IMG/VR virus record: IMGVR_UViG_3300020446_000086
Coordinates: 1 to 22,831 of that record
From: a virus
Strand: one strand, 5' to 3'
Length of the DNA stretch: 22,831 bases
The translations under genes were made by a program, and so were the position numbers. The notes under the pieces are model-generated. The model did not search any database. It worked only from the letters and a program-made list of their open reading frames with translations, and was not told the DNA's origin. Positions 1-6,770 of this stretch are shown piece by piece. Position 1 is the stretch's first letter, and every line of letters begins with the position of its first letter.

Positions 1-2
1 GT

Positions 3-797
3 TATAATTATAAACCTCCTACCAATCCTCCAATGAAAGAAGACCCATATTCTGGTGGAATTGGAGAAGACCTACCAGAAGGATATCCTGGAAGATTAAA
101 TAAACCTGGAGAATTTCCTGGATTACCAGCAGATGGTGCAGGTCAGACCCTATTAGATAAATTAAAAGATAAAGCCGATGCTTTTTCACCAGAAAACTTA
201 TTAGAAGATGCTAAGAAAGGACTTGTTGGAGCAGCCGAACGTTTTCTTTCAGATAAATTAAGTGGACTTTTATTAGGTAATGTTTATGGCCTTAATGCTC
301 TATCTACAATACAAGATGCATTTAATGCAGGAGGACTTAACGGACTTAGACAAATAGGTATGGCCGCAGCAGAAGCTTTAAGAAAAGAAAATGATGCTAT
401 CCAAGGAGAAATGGGTGATATGGGATACTCAACATTGCCTGAAATTCCTCTTAGTGCTGAGAATATAATAGAAAATGTTCCAAGCGAAACAGCTTTAGGT
501 AACAATAATATTAATGATGCTAGAAGTGCTCCAGAAGTACCACTTTCGGCAGAAAACATACTACCTAATGCTGCAGCAGAAAGTCCACTAGTAGGCACTC
601 GAATAATTGAAGAATCAGCTCCAGAAACAGCATTATCCCCTGAAAATATATTTCCAGGTCCTGGCGCTCTAGAGCCGCCATTGGCTAATGCAAACGTATA
701 TCCTATTTTACCTTTAGAGCCACCATTAGAACCGGGTCTCAAAGCATGGGAAGATACAGAACCGGAACAGGACTCAGATTTAGGCTCAATTAACTAA
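3..797 (+). CDS. Pro/Ala-rich repeat protein of the tail cluster, 5'-truncated by window edge
   Basis: Function not recognised. The frame is open without a stop from base 3, reading YNYKPPTNPP before the ATG at 33. That ATG has no A-rich leader or Shine-Dalgarno sequence, unlike other starts here, so I read this as the 3' part of a longer gene. The visible protein has a Pro/Gly-rich beginning, then an amphipathic helical stretch (about residues 40-130 counted from the ATG at 33) with Ala/Leu/Lys-rich helices. Residues 136-235 carry degenerate repeats of about 15 residues built on [PA]-L-S-x-E-N-I. The end is acidic. A related SPENLL string occurs earlier, near residue 52. No signal peptide or membrane segment is evident. 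It sits 2 nt before a mini-gene and just upstream of the hub OB-fold gene, so a tail or baseplate role is likely by context only. Confidence 0.7.
   Translation, partial: YNYKPPTNPPMKEDPYSGGIGEDLPEGYPGRLNKPGEFPGLPADGAGQTLLDKLKDKADAFSPENLLEDAKKGLVGAAERFLSDKLSGLLLGNVYGLNALSTIQDAFNAGGLNGLRQIGMAAAEALRKENDAIQGEMGDMGYSTLPEIPLSAENIIENVPSETALGNNNINDARSAPEVPLSAENILPNAAAESPLVGTRIIEESAPETALSPENIFPGPGALEPPLANANVYPILPLEPPLEPGLKAWEDTEPEQDSDLGSIN
438..737 (+). repeat. Degenerate ~15-residue coding repeats ([PA]LSxENI units)
   Basis: Within the first gene, about seven units follow each other, each beginning near Pro/Ala-Glu. Examples are PEIPLSAENI, PSETALGNNN, PEVPLSAENI, AESPLVGTRI, PETALSPENI, LEPPLANANV and PLEPPLEPG. 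Odd and even units look alternately better conserved, so a 30-residue double unit is also a fair reading: PEIPLSAENI and PEVPLSAENI are the closest pair and start 31 residues apart. The DNA copies have diverged, so this is an old protein-level repeat rather than a recent expansion. Confidence 0.6.
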
Positions 798-799
798 AT

Positions 800-946
800 A
801 TGGAACAAGAAATAAAGGATAAAATAACAGCTTTTTGTTTAAGATTAATAAAAGGAGAAGTTTGCGATTCACCAGAAGACATTCAATTATACTTAAATTA
901 TTCAAAAGAAATAGAACAAACCCTTAAGGATTGGTCAGAAAATTAA
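800..946 (+). CDS. 48-residue hypothetical protein
   Basis: A short open frame starts 2 nt after the previous stop and ends 14 nt before the hub gene. It reads from MEQEIKDKITAFC to the end LKDWSEN. It is highly charged and probably helical, with two Cys (positions 13 and 22) and no membrane segment. Tight spacing between two genes on the same strand, and the absence of any other frame covering the gap, support a real gene. Function is unknown. A small chaperone or adaptor for a tail protein is possible but unsupported. Confidence 0.6.
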   Translation: MEQEIKDKITAFCLRLIKGEVCDSPEDIQLYLNYSKEIEQTLKDWSEN

Positions 947-960
947 GATAAATAAACTAT

Positions 961-1656
961 ATGGAGTTACAAGATTTATATAGAGATAATTTACGAGACA
1001 CTCATTGGTTAGGAGAGGTGATGGATAATGAAGACCCTCTTGTAAGCGGAAGATGTAAAATTAAAGTCTTTGGAAAGTTTGATACCGTAGAAGATGAGGC
1101 TCTTCCATGGGCTACTCCACAAAACAGAATGATTCCAGGTTCTCATGCAGTTCCTCGAGTCGGTGATATTGTTTCGGTTAGATTTGATAATGGAAGCATA
1201 TATCATCCTGAATACTTTTTTCAAGTAGATCAAAACGACGACTTAAAGGCTGATATTTTAGAAGCAAGTGGAGAACCCCATAATTGTGTTTCTTTAATAT
1301 ACGATGCTGAAAGAAATATCAGAATATATCATTCTCCTGAAGATGGTTTAGTTATCACAAGAGGAGAAGGTGCTAAAGAAAGACCCATCATACAATTAGA
1401 TGAGGCAAATATGATAAAAATATCAACAGATGCTGATATTTATTTAGATGCAGGAAATGTTTATCTTTCTAATACTGGAGAAGGAAGTGAAGATACTGCA
1501 GAACCTGTTACAAGAGGTAAATCTCTTGAAGCAGTGTTAGAAGAGTTAAAGAATTTATTTAATGCGCATGTACACCCTACTGGTGTTGGTCCAAGTGGAG
1601 CACCAACTCAGCCATGGGCTCCAGATCATGCATCATATCAACAAGAAGGGAAATAG
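961..1656 (+). CDS. Baseplate hub OB-fold protein, T4 gp5-like N-terminal and stalk parts, no lysozyme
   Basis: Likely the central hub or spike-base protein of the baseplate. Residues about 15-90 form a gp5-type OB-fold: a WLGEV strand, then DPLVSGRCKIKVFG, a central LPWATPQNRM segment and GDIVSVRFDNG. Residues about 120-165 are short beta strands resembling the start of a stalk (IQLDEANMIKIS, ADIYLDAGNVYLS). The C-terminal segment LFNAHVHPTGVGPSGAP is a form commonly seen at the end of gp5/gpV-like spike proteins. At 231 residues it is far shorter than T4 gp5 (575 residues), and I see no lysozyme domain between the OB-fold and the stalk. The start at 961 is preferred over the ATG at 1021 because the later one would remove the conserved WLGEV strand. 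The next gene starts 2 nt after its stop. Confidence 0.82.
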   Translation: MELQDLYRDNLRDTHWLGEVMDNEDPLVSGRCKIKVFGKFDTVEDEALPWATPQNRMIPGSHAVPRVGDIVSVRFDNGSIYHPEYFFQVDQNDDLKADILEASGEPHNCVSLIYDAERNIRIYHSPEDGLVITRGEGAKERPIIQLDEANMIKISTDADIYLDAGNVYLSNTGEGSEDTAEPVTRGKSLEAVLEELKNLFNAHVHPTGVGPSGAPTQPWAPDHASYQQEGK

Positions 1657-1658
1657 TT

Positions 1659-3239
1659 ATGCCGGTAATGTGGCCACAATTTATCGATAAAATTAAGACA
1701 ATAATCTTAGATGAAATGACTTCATTTGATGGAGAAGTAGAAGATGCTGCAAAAGAATTTGGTAAAAGAGTTGCTGAAGAATATGATGCTGCTATTGCAA
1801 ATGCTCAATCTCCAACAGGTCAAATGTGGGCTGGAAATGGAGTTATTGATGCAATGATAAAATCCTATGAAGATGCCTTTGTTCTTTTAGTCGAAGAAGG
1901 TAAAGCAGAAAAAAATAAAATAGAAGATGACCTTGATGAAGATGGGAATAAAATACCTGGAACGGGAAAAGAAAGCAATCCTGAATTTGCAGACCCAGAT
2001 CAAGATTTACCACCTCCACCTGTAGTCGATCCTGAAAAATTAAGAAATTTTGTTACTGGACCTTCAGGTGCAGGAACATATAAACAAGTCCATGGACTTC
2101 ATACTTTTGAATACTTTGAATTTCATATAGAAGAAAAAACACCTGACACCGAAGAAGAGGTAACGAATGATGATGGTACAACGACAACAATAGTTACGCC
2201 AGGAGAAGTATTGTTTGATGGTTTAAAAGCTGGAGATGACCTTGCAAAAGTTACAGCAATTGTATCAACCCGGTTATTACACCAATTTCAATTTTTGTCT
2301 AGTAATAAAAGAGATACTTTTTTGACATGGCTTGATACTTTAACAGCGGTACCGAATGATAGCCAAACACAGGCCAAAAAAGATTATTTTAATAATGTAA
2401 AAAATACTATTACGAGTGCTGGGTTAAATACAACAAATTCTAACGGAATATTAGATTTAATGATTAATGTAAAAAATACAGTTAGAAGTGAAATAATTGC
2501 AGCGTACGGTTACAAACCTAATACAACAATTATAGATACTGACCAGGATAATGTTGAGGTTACTTTTCCATTTGACGTAAGACCTCTATCAAGATTAATT
2601 GCGGCAGAAGATGCACACCCAGACAGACCCCATATTCCACCAATTATGAATAAGTATTTTATCACTTATTTTACTTTTACAGGGGCTAATAAAGCTTGGA
2701 ATTTTACAGAAAATCAAATTGAATCAACATGGGCAAAAGATTTAGAAGACCATTACTATGATTGCCCATCTGTTTCAGAAGAGGCTGATATTTTATCAGG
2801 AACTGGAGGTACTCTTTTTTCTATGTCAAAACAGGAGGTCCTAGATGAAAAAGCAAATGCAGAAGGTGGAGAGTCTGCTTCACCGGACCCTTATGAAGAA
2901 ATCGCTAAAGCAACAATATTATATTGGCAATCTGCGGCAGTGCAACCATTAAAAGCAAGTCCTTCTGTTCCACCATGTTTGATAACCACACCTCTTCAGG
3001 GTATATACATTCCAATAAGTTATGGAAGTGCAACAATGTTAGGTAACGATATTAGAAAAGCTTTAAATGCAGGAAAACTTATAGAAGACAATGCAGATTT
3101 GGCAGCAACATTAGTTGCTGGAGGGTTGGCAGTAGCATACGCTAAACATTTATTAATGTTAAAATTTATTTATGCAGGAGGAATAAGTACTCCCGTTGGT
3201 CCTGTTCCAATGATAGGAGTTGTTCCCGCTGTTTTTTAA
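1659..3239 (+). CDS. Phage structural protein of unknown role next to the hub gene
   Basis: This is a 526-residue protein without a recognised enzymatic motif. I take the ATG at 1659 (MPVMWPQF), 2 nt after the hub stop, because AGAAGGG at 1644-1650 lies about 8 nt upstream and could serve as a ribosome binding site. An in-frame ATG at 1614 would add 15 residues entirely inside the hub gene. The N-terminal 80 residues are helical. An acidic Pro-rich linker (DPDQDLPPPPVVDPEK) follows near residue 125, then a mixed middle part. A compact Gly/Ala/Val-rich C-terminal segment (about residues 440-526) contains GIYIPISYGSATMLGNDIRK and ends VGPVPMIGVVPAVF. The hydrophobic end resembles a buried or assembly domain rather than a clear transmembrane helix. 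Its position between the hub and the rest of the baseplate suggests a virion component. Confidence 0.75.
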   Translation: MPVMWPQFIDKIKTIILDEMTSFDGEVEDAAKEFGKRVAEEYDAAIANAQSPTGQMWAGNGVIDAMIKSYEDAFVLLVEEGKAEKNKIEDDLDEDGNKIPGTGKESNPEFADPDQDLPPPPVVDPEKLRNFVTGPSGAGTYKQVHGLHTFEYFEFHIEEKTPDTEEEVTNDDGTTTTIVTPGEVLFDGLKAGDDLAKVTAIVSTRLLHQFQFLSSNKRDTFLTWLDTLTAVPNDSQTQAKKDYFNNVKNTITSAGLNTTNSNGILDLMINVKNTVRSEIIAAYGYKPNTTIIDTDQDNVEVTFPFDVRPLSRLIAAEDAHPDRPHIPPIMNKYFITYFTFTGANKAWNFTENQIESTWAKDLEDHYYDCPSVSEEADILSGTGGTLFSMSKQEVLDEKANAEGGESASPDPYEEIAKATILYWQSAAVQPLKASPSVPPCLITTPLQGIYIPISYGSATMLGNDIRKALNAGKLIEDNADLAATLVAGGLAVAYAKHLLMLKFIYAGGISTPVGPVPMIGVVPAVF

Positions 3240-3335
3240 ACACTTTAACCTTTATTAAATATAATAAAAATAATTGACATAAAAAAATCTGGATAAAAAA
3301 AGATATATAATTAACTAACGCTTAAAAAAATAAAA
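3240..3335 (+). promoter_or_regulatory. 96-nt intergenic region with late-promoter-like GATATATAA
   Basis: This is the longest gap in the window and contains no gene. GATATATAA at 3302-3310 is shared exactly with the gaps before the genes at 4583 and 18661. It lies 25 nt before the S1-like start and is followed by the A-rich leader AAAAAAATAAAA directly at the ATG (3336). No GC-rich hairpin that could act as a terminator is visible. Promoter function is inferred from recurrence and position. Confidence 0.4.
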
Positions 3336-4538
3336 ATGATTGAATTAAAAGCAAACGAAGACTTCTTCGATGCCGATGGCAATTTCGACTGGGAAGGATA
3401 TGAAGCAACTTGTCCTAAAATATTAAGAAAACCCAACCCCCACATTAAAGTTAAAGACCCACTCCATAAAGTTTATTGCAGAGAACCTTATGCTCAAGAA
3501 ATGTACAATAAAATGATTGGGCACATGGAAGAAAATGACATTATTAGTGTTATAGAACAGGGTGCCGCCTATGGTGGTAAAGTATATTCAACTAGTAATA
3601 ACATAGCAACTGTTGATATAGGCTATAGACAACTTGTGTTTATTAATCTTGACAAAGAAGATGATAATTTTAAAAATATTACAGATGGGGATGAAGTAGA
3701 AGTTACTATCACATCTAACCCGGATGATGACTCTAAAAATTTAACAGGGTCTATTTCTGAAGGAATGCGAAGAAAGGTATTTAGTGAAATGCATAGTGCT
3801 ATAGAAAATCAAGACTCTGCCTGGTTAGGAAACGTAAAGAAAATGATGGAAGATGCTGGTTATATGGTTAATGTTAAAGGCATTGATTGTTTTATGCCAG
3901 GTAGCCTTGCAGGTATTAATAAACTGCATGATTTTTCAACTGTTTTAGACAAAGAATTATATGTTGTTCCTGTAAGTTATTCAAAAGAAAGAGGAACAAT
4001 TGTTGTTTCTCATCGAGCATATCTTAAAACTTTAATACCTGAAGCTATTAACGAAATCAGAGAAAATATGGACAAAGATGTTAAGGGAACAGTAACAGGA
4101 AGTGCTAAATATGGAGTATTTTGCGAGTTTCATGATTGCTTAACTGGAATGATTCATATTAATGACTTAAATGGTGATTATTTAGCAAGACATAAAAATA
4201 GAGAAATTGCACCTGGAGAAGAAATAGTTTTTAAAATAAAAGATATTATTTCTAACGATAAAATAACACTAACTCAAAAAGACAATGTTGTAGTAAACCC
4301 TTGGAATGATATTCAAAGTAAATATAAAGTTCCTGTAGAAGTTGAAGCAACTGTAAAATCTTGTAAAGATTATGGTTTATTTATTGAAATAGAACCGGGA
4401 GTAGTTGGTTTATTACACGTTAGTGAATTTGAAAACTCAGAAGATATTAAAAATTTCAGTGCAAAAGATATATTAGATGTTATTGTTACCAGAATAGAAC
4501 CTTCAACCAAAAAGATATTTTTAAAGTTACCAAAATAG
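3336..4538 (+). CDS. Ribosomal protein S1-like protein with four S1 (OB-fold) domains
   Basis: Predicted single-stranded RNA-binding protein. After a 65-residue N-terminal extension of unknown role, I read four S1-type units. The first, about residues 66-144 (GKVYS...NIATVDIGYRQLVFI), resembles S1 repeat 1. The second, about 150-230, has VNVKGIDCFMPGSLAG and ends VVSHRAYL, as in S1 repeat 2. The third, about 243-318, has KGTVTGSAKYGVFCEF, then GMIHINDL and KITLTQKD. The fourth, about 331-400, has ATVKSCKDYGLFIEI, GLLHVSEF and KIFLKLPK. Repeats 3 and 4 keep the usual G-x(2,3)-Y/F-G-[VL]-F-x-E and G-[ML]-[IL]-H-[IV] signatures. At 400 residues it is shorter than typical bacterial S1. It stands among structural genes behind its own promoter-like element, so a role in phage translation or RNA handling is more likely than a virion role. 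It could derive from host rpsA. Confidence 0.85.
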   Translation: MIELKANEDFFDADGNFDWEGYEATCPKILRKPNPHIKVKDPLHKVYCREPYAQEMYNKMIGHMEENDIISVIEQGAAYGGKVYSTSNNIATVDIGYRQLVFINLDKEDDNFKNITDGDEVEVTITSNPDDDSKNLTGSISEGMRRKVFSEMHSAIENQDSAWLGNVKKMMEDAGYMVNVKGIDCFMPGSLAGINKLHDFSTVLDKELYVVPVSYSKERGTIVVSHRAYLKTLIPEAINEIRENMDKDVKGTVTGSAKYGVFCEFHDCLTGMIHINDLNGDYLARHKNREIAPGEEIVFKIKDIISNDKITLTQKDNVVVNPWNDIQSKYKVPVEVEATVKSCKDYGLFIEIEPGVVGLLHVSEFENSEDIKNFSAKDILDVIVTRIEPSTKKIFLKLPK

Positions 4539-4582
4539 ATAGTAATTTAATGTGATATATAAATAAATTAATTTAGTGTCAC
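4539..4582 (+). promoter_or_regulatory. T4-type late promoter box before the amidoligase gene
   Basis: This 44-nt gap contains GATATATAAATA at 4554-4565, which includes TATAAATA (4558-4565), the exact T4 late-promoter -10 consensus. The next ATG is 17 nt after the box, so a transcript starting shortly downstream would carry a very short leader. The motif core GATATATAA recurs at 3302 and 18621. There is no TTGACA-like -35 element nearby, in keeping with T4 late promoters, which depend on phage factors instead. Confidence 0.5.
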
Positions 4583-4584
4583 AT
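4550..4584. repeat. Inverted repeat ATGTGA/TCACAT around the promoter box
   Basis: ATGTGA (4550-4555) is the exact reverse complement of TCACAT (4579-4584), with 23 nt between them that hold most of the promoter-like box. The right arm overlaps the AT of the start codon at 4583. Six base pairs with a long AT-rich loop make a weak structure. It could be an operator for a dimeric protein or a chance match. Confidence 0.3.
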
Positions 4585-5899
4585 GCTTACATATCAAATT
4601 ACGAAAGAAAGAAGTAAAGAAGAAATCTTATTAGACTCCTTAGTTGGAGTAGAATTTGAATTCTATTCTGAAAAAGCACCTGAAAAAATAGCAAAAGAGT
4701 TAGGAGCTCTTTTGAAAAAGAAGGTTAGAGTAGAAGACAAGGCACATAGTGATTTTAAACCTACTGACAAAGAGTTTAAAATCGAGCCTGATATGAGCGG
4801 TGGAAAAGGACTGGTAGAGCTTGTCACTGGAGCACTTCCTTATGAAGAGTCTAGATTAATAATAATTAATGTTTTAAATTGGATCGACGTCCACGGTTAC
4901 ACAACAGATAAAAGCTCGATACACTTAAATGTAAGTTTCGATCCAAAGAAAACTGATAAGCCAGGCCTTATTTCTAAAATGGACCCTTTAAGGTTTGTTT
5001 TAGATTTTAATGAAAGAGAAGTTTATAAAATATTTCCTAATAGAAAAGATAGCGTATATGCTAAGTCTATTAAATGGGTGGTACCTAAAATAGAATCAAA
5101 TTATTTTAATGGGTTACATATAAATTCGCACTCTTTTAATTTTGCAAAAGAAAAATATTACGGAGTTAATTTTGAAAAATTAGCAAGTGGTTATTTGGAG
5201 TTTAGATATGTTGGTGGAAAAGACTATCATAAAAAAACTTCAAATATACTTTACCTTTTAGATAGGTTTATTTTACAACTTTGGAATTCAGCAACTGAAT
5301 CTGGGAAGTATAGCGACTTAAACCTTATTGAATTAAAAAGAATTCTAAATAAAAATCATAAATACGTTGATATATTAAAGGACTACAAAAATATTAAAAA
5401 ATATTATAAAGAAGTAGAATTACTTATAGATTTAAAAGACAACGATAAAATAGTTTCTCTATATTGGGATAAAATAAAACATGCTGTTGTAAAATTACTT
5501 AGTCATGGTAGTTTAGAAAAGGGTGTTATAAATTATGATAGTGATTTAGGTAGGGTTCAAGTAAAAGATGGAATATTAAAATTGTGTTATGAATTAGAGG
5601 GCTATGACTTCATAGATTGTGTTGTATCTGGTTCTCTAGAATTTTGTGACTTTTTTAGAAGTGAATTAAAATCTGTCAATATTAAAAGATGTAACTTATA
5701 CCAAAACACGGCGGTTGAAGATTCAAAAGTAGAGTCTTGTTATGTTAACCAAACTTGCCTATTAAAAAACTGTTATGTTTTTCAATGGGACTCTGTTTTT
5801 AAGGGAAGAATGCTTGGTGGAATATTTAGACATGGTCAAATAGGCCCCACTGCTGAATTTGATAAAACAGAAATAATAAATAGTAAAAAAATAAATTAA
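4583..5899 (+). CDS. Amidoligase-like enzyme (glutamine-synthetase-fold ligase family) with C-terminal beta-helix-like tail
   Basis: Putative ATP-dependent carboxylate-amine ligase. The N-terminal 220 residues carry the hallmarks I associate with the putative amidoligase family: GVEFEF (metal-type glutamates 24 and 26), EPDMSGGKGLVELVTG (Glu68, Asp70, Glu79), a helix ending LNWIDVHGY, SSIHLNVSF (His114), GLHINSHSF (His179) and YLEFRYVGG (Glu206, Arg208). Residues about 220-330 are Lys-rich and helical. Residues about 340-415 form short Cys-led turns (DCVVSG, FCDFFR, RCNLYQ, SCYVNQ, NCYVFQ) resembling a pentapeptide or parallel beta-helix fold, which might bind a partner. Family members make peptide-like bonds, and the substrate here is unknown. 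It starts behind its own promoter-like box and ends 1 nt before the neck gene. The family call is from motifs only, without a search. Confidence 0.72.
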   Translation: MLTYQITKERSKEEILLDSLVGVEFEFYSEKAPEKIAKELGALLKKKVRVEDKAHSDFKPTDKEFKIEPDMSGGKGLVELVTGALPYEESRLIIINVLNWIDVHGYTTDKSSIHLNVSFDPKKTDKPGLISKMDPLRFVLDFNEREVYKIFPNRKDSVYAKSIKWVVPKIESNYFNGLHINSHSFNFAKEKYYGVNFEKLASGYLEFRYVGGKDYHKKTSNILYLLDRFILQLWNSATESGKYSDLNLIELKRILNKNHKYVDILKDYKNIKKYYKEVELLIDLKDNDKIVSLYWDKIKHAVVKLLSHGSLEKGVINYDSDLGRVQVKDGILKLCYELEGYDFIDCVVSGSLEFCDFFRSELKSVNIKRCNLYQNTAVEDSKVESCYVNQTCLLKNCYVFQWDSVFKGRMLGGIFRHGQIGPTAEFDKTEIINSKKIN

Positions 5900-5900
5900 T

Positions 5901-6752
5901 ATGAGTACGATTAGATCGGGAGAACATGGACATGATTTTGAGCAAGGTAAATCTTTTCAGCCTACTGCATGTTTAGATGCATTTATGGATGAGGTAGGTT
6001 CTGAAATTACTGGAGCATGTATGGTTCCTTTAAATTTACCTAAAGCAGAAATTTATAACATTATTAAAAGAGCCATCAAATGGTTCAGAAAAAATTACGA
6101 ATATAGTTTAAAAGAGAATTATTTTCATGTACCTCACGGCACGTTTGATACAGATTCTTTTAGAGAAACAAGAGTGTTGAATTTTCCCGGTGAAGATCCG
6201 GTTACTGGAGCTGGAGAAGTATTTTCCATATATGGAGTTTACGATTTAGGTTCCGGTTGGGGAGGAGGTGGAAGCGGCTTAGACCTTAGATTTGCAGATG
6301 GAAATGATTTTTCATTAGATAAAATGCTTTTTAGAAACTCATATTTAGGTACTGGTGCCGCAGGTTCTGCAGAAGAATTACAATATTATGTAATTAATCA
6401 AAGCTATTTTGACCTCGCCAGACAGATATTAGAAAACCCAATAAGCTTTCACTATTCTCAACTTACAGGAGAATTGAAATTTATGGGAGATACCCCAAGA
6501 GGAGATGTAATTATTGAGTGCTATGAAAGTATAGATAATTGCGCACTTTATAACGATGAAATATTTTTTAGATATATTGCAGCAAAGGTTAAAATAGCAA
6601 TAGGTTCAAAACTTTCTGTTTTTAAGTTTCAATTACCAGGAGGAGTTGAAATAGATTATGATGGAATTAGAGATATGGGCCAAGAAGAAATGGATAAAAT
6701 ATTAGAAGAAATTAAGGGAGACGAAGGAGTTGACTGGATGTTTCACTCGTAA
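5901..6752 (+). CDS. Neck protein, T4 gp13-like
   Basis: Predicted head-tail neck component that links the head to the tail. The N-terminal part shows the usual short amphipathic segment LPKAEIYNIIKRAIKWF, then a beta-rich middle with a flexible Gly-rich loop near residue 120 (SGWGGGGSG). The C-terminal half matches the typical pattern of this family: FHYSQLTGELKFMGDTP (a beta hairpin), then IIECYESID, LYNDEIFFRYIAAKVKIAIG, the FQLPGG motif and an acidic final helix (GQEEMDKILEEIKG). At 283 residues it is close to the family size (T4 gp13 is 309). The start at 5901 is the only ATG that keeps the whole domain and follows the previous stop by 1 nt. Its placement directly before the gp25-like gene differs from the order in T4. 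A gp14-like identity is the main alternative. Confidence 0.68.
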   Translation: MSTIRSGEHGHDFEQGKSFQPTACLDAFMDEVGSEITGACMVPLNLPKAEIYNIIKRAIKWFRKNYEYSLKENYFHVPHGTFDTDSFRETRVLNFPGEDPVTGAGEVFSIYGVYDLGSGWGGGGSGLDLRFADGNDFSLDKMLFRNSYLGTGAAGSAEELQYYVINQSYFDLARQILENPISFHYSQLTGELKFMGDTPRGDVIIECYESIDNCALYNDEIFFRYIAAKVKIAIGSKLSVFKFQLPGGVEIDYDGIRDMGQEEMDKILEEIKGDEGVDWMFHS

Positions 6753-6770
6753 AAAAGAGATAAATAATTA

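Noticed and set aside
284-742. 152-codon open frame on the minus strand opposite the repeat protein
   Set aside because: It lies fully inside a + strand gene whose repetitive Pro/Ala/Glu codons keep the opposite strand free of stops. The whole window is otherwise transcribed from the + strand.
1010-1023. TTAGGAGAGGTGATG, a good Shine-Dalgarno plus ATG, as start of the hub protein
   Set aside because: Starting at 1021 would delete the WLGEV strand that opens the OB-fold. The ATG at 961 fits the operon spacing, and the string is explained as coding for LGEV.
1614-1658. Upstream in-frame ATG for the structural protein after the hub gene
   Set aside because: It would place 15 residues inside the hub coding sequence. 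The ATG at 1659 follows the stop by 2 nt and has AGAAGGG at a proper distance.
3274-3279. TTGACA as a sigma-70 -35 box before the S1-like gene
   Set aside because: The nearest TATAAT (3306-3311) is 26 nt away, far from the usual 17. A chance match in AT-rich DNA is likely.
3240-3335. Intrinsic terminator after the structural gene
   Set aside because: There is no GC-rich stem. The A- and T-rich stretches do not form a stem followed by a T-run.
3336-4538. S1-like protein as polynucleotide phosphorylase or RNase fragment
   Set aside because: Those enzymes carry a single terminal S1 domain after a large catalytic core. Here four S1 units fill almost the whole protein, with no catalytic core.
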